9,690 bases of DNA, taken from Planctomycetota bacterium. GTDB taxonomy: Bacteria > Planctomycetota > Planctomycetia > Pirellulales > Pirellulaceae. Of this stretch, positions 1-5,465 are shown in pieces. The DNA is taken from the NCBI GenBank assembly GCA_026692885.1, contig JAPLNJ010000425.1, positions 1-9,690 on the forward strand, written 5' to 3'. Below the pieces are notes generated by a model. That model ran no database searches and was not told the origin of the DNA. It saw only the letters and a program-made list of their open reading frames with translations. How positions within the stretch are numbered: the stretch's first letter is position 1; each line of letters starts with the position of its first letter. The translations under genes and the position numbers were made by a program.

Positions 1-1
1 G

Positions 2-2788
2 AAAGAGGACCAGCAAAGCCCGATCCGCATCGCCTACGAGCGTCGCAACCGCGACCTTGACCCGCAGCTCGTGTGGCGAGGTAAGGATGAACAGGACTGG
101 AGCGATCTGGTCGTGCACGCCCCGCCGCTGTACATCCAGGAGAAAGTCCATCCCAAGGTGCTGATCGACGATCTGCTGCGGCAGACGCAGCGGCAGGAGA
201 AGCAAGGCAAGCCGGTTCAACTCGACCTGTTCGCCGACTTCAACGGTATTCCCGACGGCGTGGACAAGACCGATTTCTACCAGCACGATCAGAACTGGTC
301 CAACCGCATGATCCTCGGCGACTCGCTCCAGGTCATGGCCAGCCTGGCCGAGCGCGAGGGCCTGCGCGGCAAGGTGCAGTGCATCTATTTCGACCCGCCC
401 TACGGCATCAAGTTCAACAGCAACTTCCAGTGGTCCACCACCAGCCGCGACGTGAAGGACGGCAAGGCCGACCATATCACCCGCGAGCCCGAACAAGTGA
501 AAGCCTTCCGCGACACCTGGCGCGACGGCATCCACAGCTACCTGACCTACCTCCGGGATCGGTTCACCGTCGCCCGCGATCTGCTCACCGATTCGGGATC
601 GATCTTCGTGCAGATCGGGGATGAAAATGTCCACCGCGTCCGGGCGGTGATGGATGAGATCTTTGGCGAAGACAACTTTGCAGGCGAAATCTGCTTCTTC
701 AAGACAAGCTCACAATCAACCACCGGAATTCCGTCCATCGTAGACAAGTTGATTTGCTTCGCCAAGAGAAAGGACCAGCAAAAGTTCCGTCCATTGCTGC
801 GGGAGAAGATCCCTTGCGACATGGGCGCGAAACAGTATTCAATGGTGATTGACGACCTCTTCTATGAGGTTCGTCCTGCCACGGCCGAGGAACTCAGATT
901 GAAGCCCCGTGAGCTTTCAGGATGGCGTTTTTGTGCCCTCGGCCCAACGACCTCCCAAGGTTCCCAAGACAATCGAAGCGATTCGTATCTTTTCCAGGGC
1001 ATCAAGTACCCAGTCCCTAAGAATCGGCACTGGAGCTTGAGTCCAAGTGAAGGTGAGGACATGGATAAGCTTGCGAGAATCGGGCGGCTCCGATCGGGTG
1101 GCAAAGGGCTTCGTAGTGTTCTGCTTCTCGATGACAATCCGACGACAGCACTCGACAACGTTTGGCTCGATACTGGTTCTGGCAGTTTTGGGGAGGAGCA
1201 GATCTATGTCGTTCAAACGGTCACCAAGGCAATTCAGCGCTGCATACTAATGACCACTGACCCCGGCGACCTCGTGCTCGATCCAACCTGCGGTTCCGGC
1301 ACCACCGCCACCGTCGCCGAGCAATGGGGCCGCCGCTGGATCACGATTGACACCTCGCGAGTGGCGCTGGCACTGGCCCGTGCCCGCATCATGGGCTCGC
1401 GTTATTCGTATTACCTACTGTCCGATTCCCGCGATGGCCAGCTCAAGGAAGCCGAAGTCACCGGTGCCGCATCTTCCTCGCAGCCGGTGCGTGGGAACAT
1501 CCGCCACGGCTTCGTCTACGAGCGAGTGCCGCACATCACGCTCAAGTCCATCGCCAACAACGCCGAAATCGACGTCATCTGGGACAAGTGGCAGGCGCTG
1601 CTGGAGCCGCTACGGGAGAAGCTGAATACTGCGCTCGGCACAAACTGGCAGGAGTGGGAGATTCCGAGGCAGTTGGAAGTGGAAGCGGCATCTTTCCGCT
1701 TACCGCGCTTACCGCAAGACAAAAAGCGGCTGGAAGCCGCTTCCACTTTGCACGCCGACTGGTGGCAGGCCCGCATCGCCCGCCAAAAGGAAATCGACGC
1801 CTCGATCGCCGCCAAGGCCGAGTTTGAATACCTGTACGACAAGCCCTACCCGGATAACAAGAAAGTTCGCGTGGCCGGCCCGTTCACCGTCGAAAGTCTC
1901 AGCCCCCACCGCGTGCTGGGCGTGGATGAAAACGACGACCTGATCGACACGCTGAAGGAAGACAACGCCGAATATGCGGCAAGACAGAGCTTCCCGCAGA
2001 TGATCCTGGAGAACCTGAAGACCGCCGGCGTGCAGCAGACGCACAAAGAGGACAAGATCACTTTCACGGCGCTCACCCCCTGGCCCGGTGATCTGGTCTG
2101 CGCCGAGGGCCGTTACCTGCAATTCCCCTCACTCCAACCATCTCCCCAAGGGGACGAGGGAGCCGGAGTGGAGAAACGCGCCGCGATCTTCATCGGCCCT
2201 GAGTTCGGCACGGTCACTCGCCCCGACTTGGTCGCTGCCGCCCGCGAGGCGGGTGATGCCGGCTTCGATGTGCTGATCGTCTGCGCCTTCAACTACGAGG
2301 CACACACCACCGAGTTCAGCAAACTGGGCCGCATCCCCGTGCTCAAGGCCCGCATGAACGCCGACCTGCACATGGCCGAAGATCTTAAGAACACCGGCAA
2401 GGGCAATCTGTTCGTCATCTTCGGCGAGCCGGACATCACCATCCTGCCGGAGCAAGACGGCCGGCTGCGAGTCAAGGTGAACGGCGTGGACGTGTTCCAC
2501 CCCAACACGGGCGAGGTCCGCAGCGACGGGGCCGACGGCATCGCCTGCTGGTTCATCGACGCCGACTACAACGAAGAAAGCTTCTTCGTCCGTCACGCCT
2601 ACTTTCTGGGCGCCAACGACCCGTACAGCGCCCTGAAGACGACGCTCAAAGCCGAGATCAACGCCGAAGCCTGGGCGACGCTGAACAGCGACACTTCGCG
2701 TCCGTTCGACAAGCCCGCGTCTGGACGCATCGCGGTGAAGGTCATCAACCACTTGGGCGACGAGGTGATGAAGGTGTTCAAGGTGTAG
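2..2788 (+). CDS. Site-specific DNA methyltransferase, class beta, type III Mod-like (5'-partial)
   Basis: This is a predicted S-adenosylmethionine-dependent DNA methyltransferase, most likely N6-adenine, modifying a short recognition site. The frame is open from base 2 to the TAG at 2786-2788 (928 residues seen). The GTG at 71 is not the start, because the upstream codons continue without a stop and read as protein. Motif IV, DPPYGIKF, begins at 392. Motif I, DPTCGSGTT, begins at 1280. The order IV before I defines class beta, as in type III Mod subunits. The residues between them, up to the low-GC stretch at 650-1257, should hold the target-recognition domain. A long C-terminal region follows (from about 1500), with the phrase AAIFIGPEFGTVTR at 2180-2221; I cannot assign it a function. 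It is larger than classical Mod subunits. No Res helicase lies downstream: the next gene is a secreted ThuA protein after a 184-base gap. Two repeats interrupt the C-terminal half in frame. Catalytic motifs are intact. Confidence 0.9.
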   Translation, partial: KEDQQSPIRIAYERRNRDLDPQLVWRGKDEQDWSDLVVHAPPLYIQEKVHPKVLIDDLLRQTQRQEKQGKPVQLDLFADFNGIPDGVDKTDFYQHDQNWSNRMILGDSLQVMASLAEREGLRGKVQCIYFDPPYGIKFNSNFQWSTTSRDVKDGKADHITREPEQVKAFRDTWRDGIHSYLTYLRDRFTVARDLLTDSGSIFVQIGDENVHRVRAVMDEIFGEDNFAGEICFFKTSSQSTTGIPSIVDKLICFAKRKDQQKFRPLLREKIPCDMGAKQYSMVIDDLFYEVRPATAEELRLKPRELSGWRFCALGPTTSQGSQDNRSDSYLFQGIKYPVPKNRHWSLSPSEGEDMDKLARIGRLRSGGKGLRSVLLLDDNPTTALDNVWLDTGSGSFGEEQIYVVQTVTKAIQRCILMTTDPGDLVLDPTCGSGTTATVAEQWGRRWITIDTSRVALALARARIMGSRYSYYLLSDSRDGQLKEAEVTGAASSSQPVRGNIRHGFVYERVPHITLKSIANNAEIDVIWDKWQALLEPLREKLNTALGTNWQEWEIPRQLEVEAASFRLPRLPQDKKRLEAASTLHADWWQARIARQKEIDASIAAKAEFEYLYDKPYPDNKKVRVAGPFTVESLSPHRVLGVDENDDLIDTLKEDNAEYAARQSFPQMILENLKTAGVQQTHKEDKITFTALTPWPGDLVCAEGRYLQFPSLQPSPQGDEGAGVEKRAAIFIGPEFGTVTRPDLVAAAREAGDAGFDVLIVCAFNYEAHTTEFSKLGRIPVLKARMNADLHMAEDLKNTGKGNLFVIFGEPDITILPEQDGRLRVKVNGVDVFHPNTGEVRSDGADGIACWFIDADYNEESFFVRHAYFLGANDPYSALKTTLKAEINAEAWATLNSDTSRPFDKPASGRIAVKVINHLGDEVMKVFKV
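650..1257 (+). other. Low-GC segment covering the presumed target-recognition domain
   Basis: Hand counts of 60-base rows give 27/60 GC at 661-720, 30/60 at 721-780, 28/60 at 961-1020 and 28/60 at 1201-1260. Flanking rows are much richer: 42/60 at 301-360, 39/60 at 481-540, 44/60 at 1261-1320 and 42/60 at 1321-1380. The right edge is abrupt, just before motif I. Codons such as AGA, GTT, ATT and TTG are commoner inside. In class-beta enzymes the region between motifs IV and I carries the recognition domain. The simplest reading, an inference, is that this module was replaced by recombination with foreign DNA. Confidence 0.6.
1677..1748. repeat. Palindromic repeat inserted in frame in the methyltransferase gene
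   Basis: Perfect 13-base arms, AAGTGGAAGCGGC (1677-1689) and GCCGCTTCCACTT (1736-1748), bound a 72-base element. A second hairpin with 7-base arms, AAGCGGC (1724-1730) and GCCGCTT (1736-1742), shares the right arm. The length is an exact multiple of three, so the frame is kept. It encodes a charged segment containing RLPRLPQDKKRLEAAS between the phrases WEIPRQ and DWWQARIARQKEID. It behaves like an intergenic REP-type repeat that landed in a tolerant linker. Confidence 0.6.
2125..2170. repeat. Second palindromic repeat inside the methyltransferase gene
   Basis: The core has a TCCCC (2143-2147) / GGGGA (2150-2154) hairpin with a two-base loop. It is enclosed by CACTCC (2130-2135) and GGAGTG (2165-2170). 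The pattern CCCTCACTCCAACC followed by TCTCCCC resembles a widespread bacterial intergenic repeat (CCCTCACCCCAACCCTCTCCCC type), recalled rather than searched. It encodes FPSLQPSPQGDEGAGVE between CAEGRYLQ and KRAAIFIGPEF, a proline- and glycine-rich segment unlike its surroundings. Confidence 0.5.
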
Positions 2789-2901
2789 CACGGAACTTCG
2801 CATCCCTGACACGTTCTGCACAATTAGATGTCAACGACTGATCGACTTTTGCCAGGCGGACAGTTAATGTGGTGGCGGTGCGGTTGCGACTCGCCTGTCG
2901 C

Positions 2902-2925
2902 GCGGCAGGCCGAACGGGCCGCTGC
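2902..2925 (+). other. GC-rich hairpin between methyltransferase and ThuA genes
   Basis: GCGGC-a-GGCC (2902-2911) pairs with GGCCGCTGC (2917-2925), with one bulged A, one G-T wobble and a five-base loop. It sits 113 bases past the methyltransferase stop and 47 bases before the ThuA start. No clear T-tract follows, so it is at best a weak intrinsic terminator. It could equally be a repeat remnant. The rest of the 2789-2972 gap shows no gene and no convincing promoter. Confidence 0.25.
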
Positions 2926-2960
2926 ACCCTGTGGTTTTGCATCCGAAGTACTTCGACGAG

Positions 2961-2968
2961 AAAGGAAG
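2961..2968 (+). promoter_or_regulatory. Ribosome binding site that fixes the ThuA start
   Basis: AAAGGAAG lies four bases before the ATG at 2973. The alternative GTG start at 2931 has no comparable site and would put 14 residues in front of the signal peptide. This supports the ATG at 2973. Confidence 0.6.
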
Positions 2969-2972
2969 AAGC

Positions 2973-3908
2973 ATGGTGTTACGATTTGCGACGACAGTCC
3001 TGATGTTGGCGGCAGTTGGGTTGATGGTGAACCTGGCGGCAGCCGCGGATCTCCCCGCGGAGGTCCGAGCCGTGGTGGACAAGACCGAACTCAAGGCGGC
3101 CCAGGCGGCCCAGCCACGACGAGTGCTAATCTATAGCCACTGCAACGGATTCCCGCACACCGAGGGAATCGACGCAGCCAAAGCGGCTTTCCCAGCCATC
3201 AGCAAGAAGACGGGCGCTTTCGAGTGCGTGGTCAGCGACGATCTGGCCAACTTCGAGGCCGAGAAACTCGCACAGTTCGACGCCATCATCTTCAGCAACA
3301 CGACGGGCGATCTGTTCACGGGCAAGGCGTTCGAGAAGTGCGAGAAGCGGCCGGCCAAGGAAGACGAGGCCAAGACGACCGAGCGGCTACGAAAGAACTT
3401 GGTGGATTTCGTCAAAGGTGGCAAAGGCCTCATGGGCATCCATTCGTCGGCCGATTGTTCGTACGGTTGGCGGCAGTGGGGCGAGATGCTCGGCGGTTAC
3501 TTCATTGGACATCCGTGGGGCACGATCTGGGTCACCAATGATGATCCCAGTAATCCGATCAACGCCGTCTTCCAGGGTCAGGGCTTTCAGATCAGCGACG
3601 AAATCTACACCTATGGAACCTCCGGCGCGCTGAAGTGGGATGCCTACGGTCGCGACGTGAATCGGCTGTTGCTGAGCGTGGATATGGCAAAATCCAAGAT
3701 TGAGAAAGGCCCACGGGCGGACAACGACCACGGCTTGTCCTGGGTGAAGACGTACGGCAGCGGCCGGACGTTCTACTGTGCTTTCGGTCACGATAAACGA
3801 GCCTTCCTGAATCCGGCGGTCCTGCAGCACTTCCTGGCTGGGCTACAGTTTGTGATAGGCGATCTGAAGGCCGACGCCCTCCCCGTGCCGAAGGCGGCCG
3901 GCAAATGA
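2973..3908 (+). CDS. Secreted ThuA-domain protein (trehalose-utilisation-like)
   Basis: The 311-residue product begins with a signal peptide (MVLRFATTVLMLAAVG, then a small-residue AAAA site just before DLPAEV), so it is exported. From about residue 45 it reads as a ThuA-like domain with a class I glutamine-amidotransferase-type Rossmann fold. The recognisable phrases are RVLIYSHCNGFPHTEGI near the start, a strand FDAIIFSNTTGDLF, then GLMGIHSSADCSYGW and GGYFIGHPWG in the middle, and GRTFYCAFGHD near the end. The length is typical of planctomycete members. ThuA was named from rhizobial trehalose use, linked to 3-keto-sugar metabolism. Secreted planctomycete versions are numerous and mostly uncharacterised, so the substrate here is unknown. 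It stands alone: the gene after it is convergent. An automated start at 2931 would be wrong. Confidence 0.85.
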   Translation: MVLRFATTVLMLAAVGLMVNLAAAADLPAEVRAVVDKTELKAAQAAQPRRVLIYSHCNGFPHTEGIDAAKAAFPAISKKTGAFECVVSDDLANFEAEKLAQFDAIIFSNTTGDLFTGKAFEKCEKRPAKEDEAKTTERLRKNLVDFVKGGKGLMGIHSSADCSYGWRQWGEMLGGYFIGHPWGTIWVTNDDPSNPINAVFQGQGFQISDEIYTYGTSGALKWDAYGRDVNRLLLSVDMAKSKIEKGPRADNDHGLSWVKTYGSGRTFYCAFGHDKRAFLNPAVLQHFLAGLQFVIGDLKADALPVPKAAGK

Positions 3909-4095
3909 CTCTAGCTTGGACGAGACACGGGGAACGGTAGACCGGACCATCTGACGTTCGGTCAAACAAACCGCGTGGCGGCTGAAGTGTCAGGTGTCAA
4001 CGGCTCGGAGCCTCGGAGTAAGCTCGGATGTACGTGGGGGCAACTCGCCACTGCTGTGAACACATCTTGCGGTTGTCCAAGTCCCCAATTCTTCT

Positions 4096-4120
4096 CGTTC
4101 CGACGTTCTGCGTCGGAACG
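4096..4120. repeat. Palindrome, 10-base arms, left copy
   Basis: CGTTCCGACG (4096-4105) and CGTCGGAACG (4111-4120) are perfect inverted arms around TTCTG. With its flanks it is an inverted copy of the palindrome at 4177-4201. The two differ at paired stem positions. Confidence 0.75.
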
Positions 4121-4129
4121 CAAGCCACA

Positions 4130-4142
4130 GACGCCCTGCGTC
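4130..4142. repeat. Small hairpin, GACGC arms
   Basis: GACGC (4130-4134) and GCGTC (4138-4142) surround CCT. It is one of a pair of small hairpins lying between the two larger palindromes. Confidence 0.45.
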
Positions 4143-4153
4143 CTTGGGCAGAC

Positions 4154-4166
4154 GACGCGGAGCGTC
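4154..4166. repeat. Small hairpin, GACGC arms, second copy
   Basis: GACGC (4154-4158) and GCGTC (4162-4166) surround GGA. The stem is the same as at 4130-4142, with a different loop. Confidence 0.45.
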
Positions 4167-4176
4167 AAAACACTTG

Positions 4177-4201
4177 CGTTCCCACGCAGAGCGTGGGAAC
4201 G
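4177..4201. repeat. Palindrome, 11-base arms, right copy
   Basis: CGTTCCCACGC (4177-4187) and GCGTGGGAACG (4191-4201) are perfect arms around AGA. This GTTCCCACGC-type palindrome is, as I recall, common in planctomycete intergenic DNA. On the reverse strand its flanks (CTCGTTCC and GAACGCAAG) match the left copy at 4094-4123. Confidence 0.75.
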
Positions 4202-4250
4202 AGAGAGGCGTGAAGATGTTCACAGCCGTGGGGGCAACTCGCCGCCACCG

Positions 4251-5117
4251 TCAGGCCAATGGCAACGGTGCATTGCAGCGTGTCATCCGATCATGGATCT
4301 GGATGACTTGATCGACCTCCGGCCGAACCTGGTCCACTCCCAGAGTGCCCAGCAACCGGCACGTTGCATATTTATCCTGAGACGCCGTGTAGTTGGCATC
4401 CCATTTTTCGAATTTGGATTGCTGACCTGCATCCTCCCTGGGCCACCGCACAGGATTCGGCAGGCAGCCGCAGCGCCAGGGTTTGGGAGTCAGCCTGGCC
4501 CGGAAGCACTCCTGCACTTTGCACAGTCGAACATACAGCGGATCGGTGCCGAGTTGCTGAAACATCTCCAAAGTGGTTGGCGAGGCGGGGTCGTACAGGT
4601 CATGCGTCGCAATCGCACGTAGACCGGCAAACGTGCGGTAGACTCGGAAGCCATGACCGGAGTTGACGGCGACGAACTGTTCTAACCGTTGCCAAATCTC
4701 GGCTTCCTGCTGCGCATCGGGCGCTGGCACAGGCTTGCCGAACCATCTGGCGAACAGTCGCTTCAGTTGCCCGCCGCCAGCCGTGCGAGGAAAGTCAAGA
4801 TCGAGGAATGCCACCCGTGCGGTATTCAAGATGACCACCCCGTAGTTGTTCCGAGTCATAACGAGAAATGGCTGACCCTGTGCATCCGTAATGCTCTTCA
4901 GGACTTCTTCCCGCAGCGGCAACTGGCCATAAGCGTAGTGATCCAAGCGGTCACCACGCAGGAGGCACGTCAGGGCTCGCTGCGCCGCCCCCCGTGCGGA
5001 CTCGTGGGCCTCGTTCTGGCTGGCGTCCGAGGAACGCCAACAGGAGATCGAGATCTTCTTTCCGTTCCGATGGTTGTCCTCAACCGTCGCTTTCGACCAA
5101 TAGCGGGGAAACTTCAT
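4251..5117 (-). CDS. Conserved hypothetical protein, possible primase-polymerase-like fold
   Basis: A soluble 288-residue protein with no signal peptide or membrane segment. I recognise it as a hypothetical family seen in planctomycetes, with no assigned function that I know. The start MKFPRYW is chosen because GGAG lies seven bases upstream; the open frame extends to 5210 but has no such site there. Seen in sequence: VAFLDLDFP (Asp106 and Asp108), then NSGHGFRVYRT (Ser153-Gly-His155), then ATHDLYDP (Asp173, Asp176), then a Cys-bearing block with LCKVQECFRARLTPKPWRCG (Cys199, Cys204, Cys216). The hhhDhD, SxH and hD order matches the three catalytic motifs of archaeo-eukaryotic primases; that link is inference from motifs only. 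The conserved-looking Cys residues might bind metal. It is divergent from the glycoside-hydrolase gene and convergent with ThuA, so it is probably a single-gene transcript. Confidence 0.75.
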   Translation of the reverse strand: MKFPRYWSKATVEDNHRNGKKISISCWRSSDASQNEAHESARGAAQRALTCLLRGDRLDHYAYGQLPLREEVLKSITDAQGQPFLVMTRNNYGVVILNTARVAFLDLDFPRTAGGGQLKRLFARWFGKPVPAPDAQQEAEIWQRLEQFVAVNSGHGFRVYRTFAGLRAIATHDLYDPASPTTLEMFQQLGTDPLYVRLCKVQECFRARLTPKPWRCGCLPNPVRWPREDAGQQSKFEKWDANYTASQDKYATCRLLGTLGVDQVRPEVDQVIQIHDRMTRCNAPLPLA

Positions 5118-5124
5118 GGGTGAA

Positions 5125-5128
5125 CTCC
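5125..5128 (-). promoter_or_regulatory. Ribosome binding site of the 4251-5117 gene
   Basis: GGAG on the minus strand ends seven bases before the ATG at 5117. It decides between this start and the upstream in-frame ATG at 5210. Confidence 0.55.
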
Positions 5129-5286
5129 GTTGTGATTGGGCGAGCGGCAGGAAATAGCTTACCCAACTCAATGGTGGATGGCTAGATTCGCTCAGGTGCG
5201 CATCTATCACGGCTCGGGCGACCTATCTCGACGCAAACACACCACACAGCACAGTCACAGCGGCCAGGAGTATAAGGACACCCCGC

Positions 5287-5430
5287 ATGTCTCGCGCTCA
5301 ACCACAGATTCAAACCTGGTAGACACATGCAGTTTGCCGGGGTACTTTGATCTTTCGCTCGCTGGTGATTTCCGGGCTCCTGGGATTCGCGTGGCTCGAG
5401 TTCGGCCAGCGGCGCGATCTGGTGTTCTAG
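5287..5430 (+). pseudogene. Possible broken small membrane-protein gene
   Basis: AAGGA (5274-5278) lies eight bases before an ATG at 5287 that encodes MSRAQPQIQTW and then a TAG at 5320-5322. The same frame continues as THAVCRGT and then LIFRSLVISGLLGFAWLEF, a plausible single membrane helix, followed by GQRRDLVF and a TAG at 5428-5430. Without the internal stop this would be a 47-residue membrane peptide ending 35 bases before the next gene. I do not recognise a family. It may be a decayed gene, two tiny peptides, or chance. The rest of 5118-5465 holds a CA-rich run near 5231-5260 and no clear promoter. Confidence 0.25.
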
Positions 5431-5453
5431 AGTCACGCGAGTCTTGGTTCTGC

Positions 5454-5458
5454 GGAGG
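5454..5458 (+). promoter_or_regulatory. Ribosome binding site of the glycoside-hydrolase-like gene
   Basis: GGAGG with seven bases to the ATG at 5466. This near-ideal site, together with the signal peptide that follows, rejects the frame extension back to 5136. Confidence 0.75.
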
Positions 5459-5465
5459 ACGAGCG

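Larger units (their letters stand above)
4033..4243. repeat. MITE-like composite repeat between convergent genes
   Basis: A 17-base direct repeat, CGTGGGGGCAACTCGCC, occurs at 4033-4049 and 4227-4243. Just inside lie inverted ends: GCTGTGAACACATCTT (4053-4068) and GAAGATGTTCACAGC (4212-4226), which match apart from a two-base indel. Inside are four hairpins. No transposase or plausible gene is present, so any mobility would be non-autonomous. Whether the 17-mer is a target duplication is uncertain: three bases separate it from the left inverted end and none from the right. The stretch 3909-4032 holds no gene that I can see. Confidence 0.45.

Noticed and set aside
2129..2821. 230-codon antisense open frame over the methyltransferase C-terminus
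   Set aside because: It mirrors a well-supported coding frame with recognisable protein sequence. Its own product is low in recognisable structure, and stop-free antisense frames are expected in GC-rich genes.
2931..2972. Upstream GTG start for the ThuA gene
   Set aside because: It would place 14 polar residues before the signal peptide. The ATG at 2973 has a good ribosome binding site.
4096..4201. CRISPR array
   Set aside because: The repeated units are inverted palindromes of differing sequence, not direct repeats with uniform spacers, and there is no cas gene.
3975..4622. 215-codon + strand open frame
   Set aside because: It runs through the palindromic repeats and then antisense to the conserved hypothetical gene, with no sensible protein content.
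5136..5465. N-terminal extension of the glycoside-hydrolase-like gene
   Set aside because: The frame lacks stops, but a strong GGAGG site and a classic signal peptide begin at 5466. The extension is compositionally unlike the rest.
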